In this document: positions 24,983 to 32,261 of the stretch, piece by piece
How the letters are laid out: each line of letters starts with the position of its first letter
Numbering within the stretch: the first letter of the stretch is position 1
Origin: an uncultured Eubacteriales bacterium
Lineage (GTDB): Bacteria > Bacillota > Clostridia > Oscillospirales > UBA644
DNA: 64,000 nt
Direction of reading: 5' to 3'
NCBI GenBank assembly: GCA_959604355.1
Contig: CAUHAO010000006.1
Span: 1 to 64,000, forward strand
The notes under the pieces: model-generated
What the model was told of the DNA's origin: nothing
The model's input: only the letters and a program-made list of their open reading frames with translations
Databases searched by the model: none
Translations under genes and position numbers: made by a program

Positions 24983-25489
24983 TTGTACGAAGAGATATAT
25001 ACTCCGGATTTCAGGTATTTTTGGCAGTTGCTCGGTTTAATTGCGGCAGCTCTCGCGGCATTCTGTTTCCCGGAGATAGCAGGAATAAAAGAATATGTCT
25101 GGATATATGAGATCGCGGTTGTTGCCGTTTGCTGTGCGTTGCTTTATGTGCTTATGCGTAAGCGGTTTTATGTGTACAGATATATAATTTCGGAAGACGT
25201 CGTTCAGGTCAAGCTTTCCGTTTCGAGCAAAACAAAGGAACAGACGCTCTGCGCCTTTGAAACGAGCACGATCGAACGTGTCTTTGATCTGTCGGAATGT
25301 GATGCAAAGACTGTGAAAAAGGAACTCGGTATAAAGCTTGAGTATAAATGCACAGGCAAAAGCATAAACAAAAAGGGAACAGTCATAGTTTTCAGAGATC
25401 CCCAGACAGGCGAAAAGTCACTTCTTGTTTTCGCCCCCGGCAAAAAATTTTTACAATTTTTATCAGAAAAAAGTGTTGACAAAGCCTGA
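24983..25489 (+). CDS. Membrane protein of unknown function
   Basis: 168 residues, TTG start 7 nt after AGGTG. Two hydrophobic helices (about residues 14-32 and 39-58) are followed by a cytoplasmic-looking domain of about 105 residues rich in Lys and Glu; segments include RYIISEDVVQVKL and KKGTVIVFRDPQTGEKS. The shape recalls bacterial PH-like membrane proteins, but I cannot confirm that. The promoter of the infC operon lies inside its 3' end, so its last codons double as regulatory DNA. Confidence 0.65.
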   Translation: MYEEIYTPDFRYFWQLLGLIAAALAAFCFPEIAGIKEYVWIYEIAVVAVCCALLYVLMRKRFYVYRYIISEDVVQVKLSVSSKTKEQTLCAFETSTIERVFDLSECDAKTVKKELGIKLEYKCTGKSINKKGTVIVFRDPQTGEKSLLVFAPGKKFLQFLSEKSVDKA

Positions 25490-25504
25490 AAAGTATGGTA
25501 TAAT
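25476..25504 (+). promoter_or_regulatory. Promoter of infC-rpmI-rplT
   Basis: Perfect consensus TTGACA (25476-25481), 17 nt with extended TGG, TATAAT (25499-25504). It overlaps the last codons of the upstream gene. Confidence 0.9.
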
Positions 25505-25510
25505 ATCCGA

Positions 25511-25697
25511 GTAATAAAGTAGAACCTGTTCTCACCTTGGCGACGATGCCGCCGGGTCAATATTTCGGATTGCGGCGCGTAATGCGTCCTTTCAGACTGA
25601 AATATCCGACGGTGAACGTAAGGTTCGCCGTCATTTTTTTGCGAAAGGGTAACCCGACGCACTGGTTTTACGATATCGTATATTATCTTGGAGGTGT
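25511..25697 (+). promoter_or_regulatory. infC leader with attenuator (L20-leader type)
   Basis: About 190 nt of untranslated, GC-rich, structured leader between promoter and infC. It ends in a strong terminator hairpin (25608-25640) about 50 nt before the start codon. Firmicutes infC operons are known to be controlled by transcription attenuation in which ribosomal protein L20 binds the leader. The position fits that class; I could not check the L20-binding structure itself. Confidence 0.7.
25608..25640 (+). terminator. Attenuator hairpin in infC leader
   Basis: GACGGTGAAC (25608-25617) pairs with GTTCGCCGTC (25623-25632) with one G-U, then ATTTTTTT. It is upstream of all genes of the operon, so it must be conditional. 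Confidence 0.85.
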
Positions 25698-25703
25698 TTG
25701 ACT

Positions 25704-26222
25704 ATCAACGCAAAGGGTATGCAGGTAAATGAGGAGATCCGCGACGCACAGGTCAGACTTGTGAACAGCGACGGCTCGCAGCTCGGTATTGTCTCCGCGA
25801 AGGAAGCACAGAAAATGGCCATAAACAAAGGCCTTGATCTTGTTAAGATCGCTCCGCAGGCGACTCCGCCGGTATGCAAACTCATGGATTACAGCAAGTA
25901 TTGTTTTGAGCAGACCAAACGCGAAAAGGAAGCAAAGAAAAATCAGCATGTCGTAGACATCAAGGAAGTTCAGCTGTCAGTCAAGATTGAAGAACATGAT
26001 TTCAACACGAAGTTGAATCATGGCAAACGTTTTCTCGGCGGCGGCGACAAGGTAAAGGTTTCTATGCGATTCAGAAGCAGGGAAATTCTTCACCCTGAAT
26101 TCGGTGTTGAACTCATGGAAAAATTCGCGGCAGGTTGCGCGGAGGTAGGCGTTATTGAAAAACCGCCGAAGCTCGATGGCAGAAATATGCTCATGGTCCT
26201 TGCCCCGAAGCCGACTAAATAG
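25704..26222 (+). CDS. infC: Translation initiation factor IF-3
   Basis: About 172 residues. IF-3 binds the 30S subunit and checks the initiation codon. VNEEIRDAQVRLVNSDGSQLG and the C-terminal DGRNMLMVLAPK are family signatures. Three starts are possible: TTG 25698 (only 3 nt after GGAGG), ATC 25704 (9 nt after GGAGG) and ATG 25719 (no good site). I prefer ATC, because infC genes are known to use rare codons such as AUU for autoregulation and the spacing and N-terminal length fit best. The TTG start would give 174 residues. First gene of infC-rpmI-rplT. Confidence 0.93.
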   Translation: MNAKGMQVNEEIRDAQVRLVNSDGSQLGIVSAKEAQKMAINKGLDLVKIAPQATPPVCKLMDYSKYCFEQTKREKEAKKNQHVVDIKEVQLSVKIEEHDFNTKLNHGKRFLGGGDKVKVSMRFRSREILHPEFGVELMEKFAAGCAEVGVIEKPPKLDGRNMLMVLAPKPTK

Positions 26223-26260
26223 TCGAATATCCGAAAACAGAAGTTAGGAGTTGTAAAACG

Positions 26261-26467
26261 ATGGCTAAATCATGCAAACTGAAGTCTCACAGAGGCGCTG
26301 CGAAGAGATTCAAGGTCCTCAAAAGCGGTAAGGTAAAGATCTTCCGTGCTAAGAGAAGACACATTCTTACAAAGAAAACCACAAAGTACAAGAGAGGTCT
26401 GCGTAAGTCCGCTTATGCAGATTCCACGAACGCGCCGACAGTTAAGAAACTGCTCCCGTATTCGTAA
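26261..26467 (+). CDS. rpmI: Ribosomal protein L35
   Basis: 68 residues, very basic. MAKSCKLKSHRGAAKRFKVLKSGK and the block RAKRRHILTKKTTK are diagnostic of bL35 of the large subunit. Second gene of the infC operon, 38 nt after infC; TTAGGAG precedes the ATG. Confidence 0.98.
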   Translation: MAKSCKLKSHRGAAKRFKVLKSGKVKIFRAKRRHILTKKTTKYKRGLRKSAYADSTNAPTVKKLLPYS

Positions 26468-26498
26468 TCTGTACTGAAAGAAAAGGAGGATTTTTATC

Positions 26499-26852
26499 AT
26501 GGCTAGAGTAAAAGGCGCGATGATGACTCGCAAGAGACATAAGAAAGTTCTTAAACTTGCAAAAGGTTATTTCGGTGCAAAATCCAAGCTCTTCAAAACA
26601 GCTAATCAGGCTGTCATGAAGTCTTTGACATATGCTTACACCGGCAGAAAGCTGAAGAAGAGAGATTACCGTTCCCTTTGGATCACCCGTATCTCCGCTG
26701 AAGCAAAAGTGAACGGCATCAATTATTCCAGATTTATGAACGGTCTTAAGAAGGCCGGCATCACTCTGAACAGAAAAATGCTCGCAGAGCTCGCAGTTTC
26801 CGATAAGGAAACCTTTGCAGCGCTCGTAAGCAAAGCAAAGGCTGCTCTGTAA
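26499..26852 (+). CDS. rplT: Ribosomal protein L20
   Basis: 117 residues. bL20 is an early 23S rRNA-binding assembly protein and the likely repressor of its own operon through the leader. MARVKGAMMTRKRHKK and AYTGRKLKKRDYRSLWI are conserved blocks. AAAGGAGG precedes the ATG. Last gene of the operon before the terminator at 26873. Confidence 0.98.
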   Translation: MARVKGAMMTRKRHKKVLKLAKGYFGAKSKLFKTANQAVMKSLTYAYTGRKLKKRDYRSLWITRISAEAKVNGINYSRFMNGLKKAGITLNRKMLAELAVSDKETFAALVSKAKAAL

Positions 26853-26872
26853 TCAGCAATTAAATAGCGCTT

Positions 26873-26908
26873 AAACGGAGATAACTCAATATTATCTCCG
26901 TTTATTTT
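26873..26908 (+). terminator. Terminator of infC-rpmI-rplT
   Basis: AAACGGAGATAA (26873-26884) pairs perfectly with TTATCTCCGTTT (26892-26903), then ATTTTGATTTTT. Confidence 0.9.
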
Positions 26909-26937
26909 GATTTTTACAGACTCGCGGAGGCGATTTC

Positions 26938-27666
26938 ATGCACGATATTCTCGGTGTTACCCGAAGCGCTGTCGATACATATTCGATGATAGAAGACGGA
27001 GATGTTATCGCCGTCGGCTGTTCGGGCGGAAAAGATTCCACACTACTGCTTGCGGTCATGAATAAACTTTCTCAGTTTTACCCGAAGAAATTCAGGGTGA
27101 TGGGGATAACCGTCGACATGGGGGCAGGTGCGGACTATTCGCCGCTGTCGCGCTTCTGTGAGGAGAACGAAATAGAATACCATATAGTTCAAACCAATAT
27201 CTCAAGGGTTGTGTTTGACGTGCGCAAAGAATCTAATCCCTGCTCCCTGTGCGCGAAAATGCGCCGAGGTGCACTGAATAATTCACTTGATCGCTTCGGG
27301 GTGAAAAAAGTGGCGCTCGCGCATCACAGGGACGATGTGGCACAGACCCTGCTGATGAATATATTTCATGAAGGACGCATTGGGTGCTTTCAGCCCGTGA
27401 CGTACCTGAGCCGTAAAGACGTTATCGTTATCCGTCCGTTTGTTTTTTTGCCGGAAAAGGAGATTGTGGCCGCTGTTTCCGAACTCGGACTGCCGATTGT
27501 CAAAAATCCTTGCAGGGCTGACGGCAACACGGAGCGTGAGGCTATGAAGAATCTTCTCAAGGAACTTGAAATTACTTATCCAGGCGTGACGAAACGTGTT
27601 TTCGGAGCTGTAAAACGCTCAAGACTTGACGGTTGGAACATTTCCGGAGAATATGACGATGAATAA
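26938..27666 (+). CDS. TtcA-like PP-loop ATPase (tRNA thiolation family)
   Basis: 242 residues. The PP-loop CSGGKDST (about 28-35) adenylates its substrate. CSLC (C101, C104) followed by KMRRG, and a later cysteine in KNPCRAD, match the three-cysteine Fe-S arrangement of the TtcA/TtuA group, which makes thiolated tRNA bases. ALAHHRDDVAQTLLMN is the second conserved block. It probably thiolates a tRNA, but which base is not determined. GGAGG precedes the ATG. It overlaps tmk by 8 nt. Confidence 0.85.
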   Translation: MHDILGVTRSAVDTYSMIEDGDVIAVGCSGGKDSTLLLAVMNKLSQFYPKKFRVMGITVDMGAGADYSPLSRFCEENEIEYHIVQTNISRVVFDVRKESNPCSLCAKMRRGALNNSLDRFGVKKVALAHHRDDVAQTLLMNIFHEGRIGCFQPVTYLSRKDVIVIRPFVFLPEKEIVAAVSELGLPIVKNPCRADGNTEREAMKNLLKELEITYPGVTKRVFGAVKRSRLDGWNISGEYDDE

Positions 27667-28333
27667 GAATCTTTTTATAATAGAAGGCATAGACGGGTCG
27701 GGAAAAACGACTCAGATGGAGCTTCTTGAACAAAAACTTTTGGGAGCCGGTATTCCTTATAAGCGCGTTAAATTCCCGAATTACGGGGACGACTCGTCCG
27801 CGCTTGTCAAAATGTACCTCGAGGGGCAGTTCGGTACAGATCCGATGGACGTGAGTGCTTATGCCGCATCATCTTTTTATGCTGTCGACAGATATGCGTC
27901 ATATAAAAAATTCTGGGGTGACGATTATAACAGCGGCAAGGTTGTGATTTCGGATCGATACGTTTCGTCCAATATCCTTCATCAGAGTTCAAAACTCCCC
28001 GAAGGCGAATTTTCCGAGTTTTGCGAGTGGCTGTACGACTTTGAGTACGGCAAGCTCGGTCTTCCTCAACCGACTGCGATATTTTTCCTGGATGTGCCCC
28101 CGAGCGTTTCCGTGCGCCAGGTCGAAAGCCGTTATAACGGCGACGAGACGAAAAAAGATATACATGAGAAGAACCTCGAATACCTTTGGAAATGCTATAA
28201 CGCCGGAGTTAAGGCTTGCGAAACTGTTCCCGATTTTATCCGTATACCGTGCGTCAAAGACGCTAAGATACGCTCAAAAGAAGAAATTTCTGATATTATT
28301 TTCGGGAATATTGTAAAGTGTATGGACAAATAA
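27659..28333 (+). CDS. tmk: Thymidylate kinase
   Basis: 224 residues. Phosphorylates dTMP to dTDP. The P-loop is EGIDGSGKTT (about 8-17); SDRYVSSNILHQ (about 99-110) contains the DR-Y motif of dTMP kinases. The start at 27659 is 9 nt after GGAG and overlaps the previous gene by 8 nt; another ATG six bases earlier is too close to the Shine-Dalgarno. It groups with the larger clostridial dTMP kinase-like proteins. Confidence 0.93.
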   Translation: MNKNLFIIEGIDGSGKTTQMELLEQKLLGAGIPYKRVKFPNYGDDSSALVKMYLEGQFGTDPMDVSAYAASSFYAVDRYASYKKFWGDDYNSGKVVISDRYVSSNILHQSSKLPEGEFSEFCEWLYDFEYGKLGLPQPTAIFFLDVPPSVSVRQVESRYNGDETKKDIHEKNLEYLWKCYNAGVKACETVPDFIRIPCVKDAKIRSKEEISDIIFGNIVKCMDK

Positions 28334-28351
28334 GTTTTTTTATGGTAAAAT
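28323..28351 (+). promoter_or_regulatory. Possible promoter of DJ-1 family gene
   Basis: TGGACA (28323-28328), 17 nt, TAAAAT (28346-28351) with extended TGG. The -35 overlaps the end of tmk. Confidence 0.55.
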
Positions 28352-28423
28352 ATATGGTGTAGAAGCTTGAATACTTCCATGGTCCATATGTCAATAATAC
28401 GATTGATAAGAAAGTGTGTTTGT

Positions 28424-28963
28424 ATGGTATATTTCCTTCTTGCCGACGGTTTTGAAGAAGCCGAGGCCATTGTTCCGTTCGATATGCTCAGAAGAGCGAA
28501 TATAGATGTCAAACTTGCGAGCGCGGGAAAAACGCTCAATGTTTGCTGCAAACACAGCATAAATTTTGCATGCGACTTGTATATCGACAATATCGTTCTT
28601 AATAAAGGTGATATGATTGTCCTCCCCGGAGGCATCCCGGGAGTTCCCAATCTCGACAACTGTGCCGGACTGGACAGTCTTCTTTGCGATGCCGTAAATC
28701 TCGGCTCATATATCGCCGCAATCTGTGCGGCACCCACGCTTCTGGGTAAACGCGGGCTTCTTAAAGGTAAAAAAGCCGTATGTTATCCCGGAATGGAAGG
28801 CGAGCTTGTCGGTGCGGAGATCTGCGACGAAAAGGTTGTCAGCGACGGGAATATAATAACATCCAGAGCCGCGGGGACAGCGACGGACTTCGGTCTTGAA
28901 CTTGTGAAAATCCTTGCAGGCGAAAATGTTTCGGAGAAAATCCGTGCATCAATATGTTATTGA
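28424..28963 (+). CDS. DJ-1/PfpI family protein (YajL/ThiJ-like)
   Basis: 179 residues. MVYFLLADGFEEAEAIVPFDMLRRA is the classic DJ-1 N-terminus with the conserved glutamate; the nucleophile cysteine is in AAICAAPTLLG (near residue 101). Relatives act as glyoxalase/deglycase-type or redox-protective proteins, and the exact activity is disputed. The ribosome binding site is weak (AAGAAAG, distant). Followed 18 nt later by the 5-formyl-THF cyclo-ligase gene. Confidence 0.9.
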   Translation: MVYFLLADGFEEAEAIVPFDMLRRANIDVKLASAGKTLNVCCKHSINFACDLYIDNIVLNKGDMIVLPGGIPGVPNLDNCAGLDSLLCDAVNLGSYIAAICAAPTLLGKRGLLKGKKAVCYPGMEGELVGAEICDEKVVSDGNIITSRAAGTATDFGLELVKILAGENVSEKIRASICY

Positions 28964-28981
28964 TGCGGAGGTGTTTTATTA

Positions 28982-29548
28982 ATGGATATAAGAATAATCA
29001 AAAACTCTCTTCGCGACGAATTCAGAGCAAAGAGAAATGCTCTTTCAGCTGAAGAGAAAAGCATACGCGATACGAAAATAGAAGATAATTTTCTGAAATC
29101 ACTTACTTACAGATATGCATCTCAGATACTCCTCTATATTCCCACCGAGGAGGAGATATCAACATACAAAATAATCGAGACCGCCATCCGTGACGGCAAG
29201 ACCGTTTATGCGCCGCATTGCTTTGAAAACGCACAGATGAAGTATTTCAGAGTCAATGATGTTTCGGAACTCGAAGACGGCGAATTCGGGATAAAGACTC
29301 CCGCTGAAACCTCGCAGGAATATTCTCCGAAACCGTCTGACGTGTGCATAGTTCCGGCTATGTCCTACGATAAAGAAGGGTATCGCCTCGGTTACGGTAA
29401 AGGATTTTACGATCGCTTTCTGCCGAAATTTTTGGGTGTGAAAATAGGCTTTTGTTATGATGATTTTATTTCCCAGAAACTCCCGCGCGGAAGGTTTGAC
29501 GTCGCTGTGGATACGATAATCACCGAAAAGGGAGCTACCGTACTGTGA
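28982..29548 (+). CDS. 5-formyltetrahydrofolate cyclo-ligase
   Basis: 188 residues. Converts 5-formyl-THF to 5,10-methenyl-THF with ATP. The signature GYGKGFYDRFL is near residue 138; the N-terminal basic segment LRDEFRAKRNALS and IPTEEEISTYKI are typical. GGAGGTG precedes the ATG. Its stop overlaps the GTG start of the CPBP gene (GTGA), showing translational coupling. Confidence 0.95.
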   Translation: MDIRIIKNSLRDEFRAKRNALSAEEKSIRDTKIEDNFLKSLTYRYASQILLYIPTEEEISTYKIIETAIRDGKTVYAPHCFENAQMKYFRVNDVSELEDGEFGIKTPAETSQEYSPKPSDVCIVPAMSYDKEGYRLGYGKGFYDRFLPKFLGVKIGFCYDDFISQKLPRGRFDVAVDTIITEKGATVL

Positions 29549-30384
29549 AAAGGACTGTCCTTTCAGTCACTGTATGTGCCGTAATAGTTGCAGCTTTGCG
29601 TGTTCTCGGTTTATTCGATTTTGAATATCGTGAAGCCGTATACACCCTTGCCAGTGTAGCGCTGTTTGTTGTGGGGGCACTCATTCTCAAAACGCTTTCG
29701 CCGAATATGCGGATGAAAAAATTCCTGTCCATGAGAGGTCTGAGGTCCGGCGATACCGGATTGCTGATTTGGATGACTGTTCTCGTTATTTCCGGCGGAT
29801 TGATCCTTAATTATCTCTCCGTGGTGATTTTCTCCCTCTTCGGAAAAGAAATACCGTCAAGTTCTTTTGCCACGCTCGTAAAGGGTAATCCGTGGCTGAA
29901 CATACTTTACATCGCCGTCATTCCCGCAATATTCGAGGAGCTTTTTTTTCGCGGTGCCGTTCTTACGACTCTCAACGGGGGGCGTAAAAGAACGATCTCC
30001 GCGCTTCTCATTTCTTCGGCTCTGTTTGCGCTGGTGCACGGCTCGTATTATTATATACTTTCAAACTTTTTCGCAGGCATGGTTTTTGCACTCGTGGTGT
30101 ATACCACAAACAGTGTTTATGTGGCGATGGCTGCTCATTTTCTCAACAATTCGCTGTCATATCTGCTGTATGTTTTCGCCGGCAGGCTCGAGCAGACGGA
30201 GTTCGGCGGGATGTTGATATACATAGTGATCTTAGTGTTCCTGATAGCACTTTATAACGCAATGGGGAGCGCATATAAACGGTATATACGTTTGCGCAGG
30301 GAAGACAGAAGTGTAGCGAATGAAGGAGATTTGGTATGGCAAAGAGAAAAGGAAAAAAGAAAGCAAAAAAAGTCGCAAAGCTGA
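29545..30384 (+). CDS. CPBP-family intramembrane glutamic endopeptidase
   Basis: 279 residues, GTG start in a GTGA overlap with the previous stop. About seven hydrophobic segments. Motif 1 FEELFFRGAVL (about 131-141, EExxxR), motif 2 ALVHGSYYY (about 163-171) and motif 3 HFLNNSLSYL (about 198-207) are all intact, as in Rce1/CAAX-type proteases. Substrate unknown. The C-terminal charged tail overlaps the mltG start by 49 nt. Confidence 0.9.
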   Translation: MKRTVLSVTVCAVIVAALRVLGLFDFEYREAVYTLASVALFVVGALILKTLSPNMRMKKFLSMRGLRSGDTGLLIWMTVLVISGGLILNYLSVVIFSLFGKEIPSSSFATLVKGNPWLNILYIAVIPAIFEELFFRGAVLTTLNGGRKRTISALLISSALFALVHGSYYYILSNFFAGMVFALVVYTTNSVYVAMAAHFLNNSLSYLLYVFAGRLEQTEFGGMLIYIVILVFLIALYNAMGSAYKRYIRLRREDRSVANEGDLVWQREKEKRKQKKSQS

Positions 30385-31343
30385 TTTTTTGCTGTGTTTT
30401 CATAGCGATACTCGCTGTGTGCGCGTATTTTGCCGTTGATATATTCCATGATTTTCAAGGCGGAGACGCTTCGGAGAATGTTGTTGTCACAATAAACAAG
30501 GGCGATAACGCGACGAAAATAAGCGACACACTCAAATCCCTCGGCGTTATCAAATATCCGGAAGCGTTCCGTTTGTATATGAAAATAGACGGCTCATCAA
30601 GCAAGATCCAGATAGGTGATTTTGAAATAGCAAAGGGCGCGTCTTACGATGATATAATAACAGCCATCACAACGATGCAGGTATACCGTGAGACCGTCCG
30701 TATAACCTTTATCGATGGCTGGACCGTGGATGATTTCGTTAATAAGCTCGTCGAATCCGGAGTCGGTTCCAAAGAAATCTACGAGCAGATTCTCAGTGGG
30801 TGGGATTTCGGATACGATTACATTCCCGAGCCGGGTACTCCTAACCGCATGGAAGGTCTGCTGATGGCCGATACGTACGATTTTTATGTCGATGCTCAAG
30901 AGCAGGATGTTATCAGAAAACTTGTTGATAACTTTGATTCAAAAATGAACTCCGCAGGGGTGTTCGATTTTGTAAAACAGCAGGGGTGCGATTTTTACGA
31001 CACGCTCATTCTTGCGTCGATAATTCAAAAAGAGGCGGGAAGCGTCGCGGAAATGAAAACGATATCTTCCGTTTTCCATAATCGTTTGAATGTCAATATG
31101 AAGCTCCAGAGCGACGTGACGTATTTCTACAATGAAGAACACGGAAAAGAAAATGAATATAACACATATTCGATCTATGGGCTGCCCCCGACTCCTATTT
31201 GCAGTTCCTGCATACAAGCGATAAAAGCTGCCGCGGATCCCGAAAATACCGAATACTATTATTTTTACGCGACCAAAAAGGGCGTTACGGTCTTTTCAAA
31301 AACTTTGAGTGAACATAACAAAGCCATAGCGGCAGATAAATGA
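30336..31343 (+). CDS. mltG: Endolytic transglycosylase MltG
   Basis: 335 residues. A membrane-anchored lytic transglycosylase thought to end peptidoglycan strands. A lysine-rich N-terminus and one membrane helix (about 16-37) precede a LysM-like region and the YceG domain. The catalytic glutamate is in ASIIQKEAG (near residue 233); QSDVTYFY, YNTY and GLPPTPI are other family blocks. AAGGAG and 7 nt precede the ATG, supporting a real 49-nt overlap with the CPBP gene. trmR follows 3 nt later, the same order as yrrL-yrrM of Bacillus. Confidence 0.94.
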   Translation: MAKRKGKKKAKKVAKLIFCCVFIAILAVCAYFAVDIFHDFQGGDASENVVVTINKGDNATKISDTLKSLGVIKYPEAFRLYMKIDGSSSKIQIGDFEIAKGASYDDIITAITTMQVYRETVRITFIDGWTVDDFVNKLVESGVGSKEIYEQILSGWDFGYDYIPEPGTPNRMEGLLMADTYDFYVDAQEQDVIRKLVDNFDSKMNSAGVFDFVKQQGCDFYDTLILASIIQKEAGSVAEMKTISSVFHNRLNVNMKLQSDVTYFYNEEHGKENEYNTYSIYGLPPTPICSSCIQAIKAAADPENTEYYYFYATKKGVTVFSKTLSEHNKAIAADK

Positions 31344-31346
31344 TAT

Positions 31347-32006
31347 ATGAAAAAAGACGGTCTTGTTTTTGAATATATAACCGAATATATGCACTCGGTC
31401 CGCCGTCAGCGCGACGGAGAACTCGGCGACCTTGAACGCAAAAGCAGGGAAGAAGGGCTTCCCGTATCCGAGCCGGAGACCTCTGATATGCTTGAAATAC
31501 TGTGTCTGCTGCGCCGTCCGAAAAGAATACTCGAAATAGGAACGTGTGTCGGATTTTCGTCGCTGCTGATGGAAAGCGCGTGCCCTGATGCGGAGATTAT
31601 CACACTTGAGCGCAATCCGGCAATGATCGTTCCCGCGAAAGAGAATTTTAAACGTTTCGGATCGTCTGTTAAGATGATCGAGGGCGATGCTGTGGACATT
31701 CTGCCGACGCTCGATGCTCCGTTTGACTTGATATTTATTGACGCGGCGAAAGGACAGTATCCGTTTTTTCTTAAACATGCCCTGCGTCTTATGAGTGACG
31801 ACGCGGTTCTGATATGCGACAACGTACTTTTTAACGGTATGGTCGCGAAAGGTCAGCCGGACAGACACAGAAACAAGACAATCGTCACTCGCCTCGGAAC
31901 GTTTATTGCGGATCTCGAGGCGGAAAAGAGTCTTCATACAGTAATCCTTCCCATAAGCGACGGGGTTACTGTCTCGGTGAAAAACGGACGAGAAAGCCGA
32001 ATATAA
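31347..32006 (+). CDS. trmR: tRNA 5-hydroxyuridine methyltransferase (TrmR/YrrM-like O-methyltransferase)
   Basis: 219 residues. A class I SAM-dependent O-methyltransferase of the COMT-like group. ILEIGTCVGFSSLLM (about 56-70) is the SAM-binding loop; FIDAAKGQYPFF (about 129-140) holds the metal/SAM acidic residue; ICDNVLFNG is conserved. By sequence alone it is an O-methyltransferase; the TrmR call rests on the mltG-trmR gene order, known from Bacillus where the enzyme makes 5-methoxyuridine in tRNA. No Shine-Dalgarno is evident, so it is likely coupled to mltG. Confidence 0.85.
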   Translation: MKKDGLVFEYITEYMHSVRRQRDGELGDLERKSREEGLPVSEPETSDMLEILCLLRRPKRILEIGTCVGFSSLLMESACPDAEIITLERNPAMIVPAKENFKRFGSSVKMIEGDAVDILPTLDAPFDLIFIDAAKGQYPFFLKHALRLMSDDAVLICDNVLFNGMVAKGQPDRHRNKTIVTRLGTFIADLEAEKSLHTVILPISDGVTVSVKNGRESRI

Positions 32007-32020
32007 ACGCTAAAAAATTA

Positions 32021-32045
32021 AACGGGATCATTCCCGTTTTTTTTG
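32021..32045 (+). terminator. Terminator after trmR
   Basis: AAACGGGA (32021-32028) pairs with TCCCGTTT (32033-32040), then an eight-base T-run. Confidence 0.92.
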
Positions 32046-32172
32046 TTGTACGGACTGTCTTCACACAGCAATTGAGGCATATTATAGATAACGGAGGCGT
32101 TTTGCCGAGATTGGTTTCGGCAAGGTAACATGTTTTATACAAAAAAAGGCTTGTTTTGTCACATTTAAGTTC

Positions 32173-32201
32173 TTGCAAAAACGGTTTTTTTGTGATATAA
32201 T
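32173..32201 (+). promoter_or_regulatory. Promoter of pckA
   Basis: TTGCAA (32173-32178), 17 nt, TATAAT (32196-32201). Confidence 0.82.
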
Positions 32202-32261
32202 TTATAATGAGAAAAATTGGAGTTCGTGTTAAACGAATTACTATATAAGGGGTGTTGGAAA

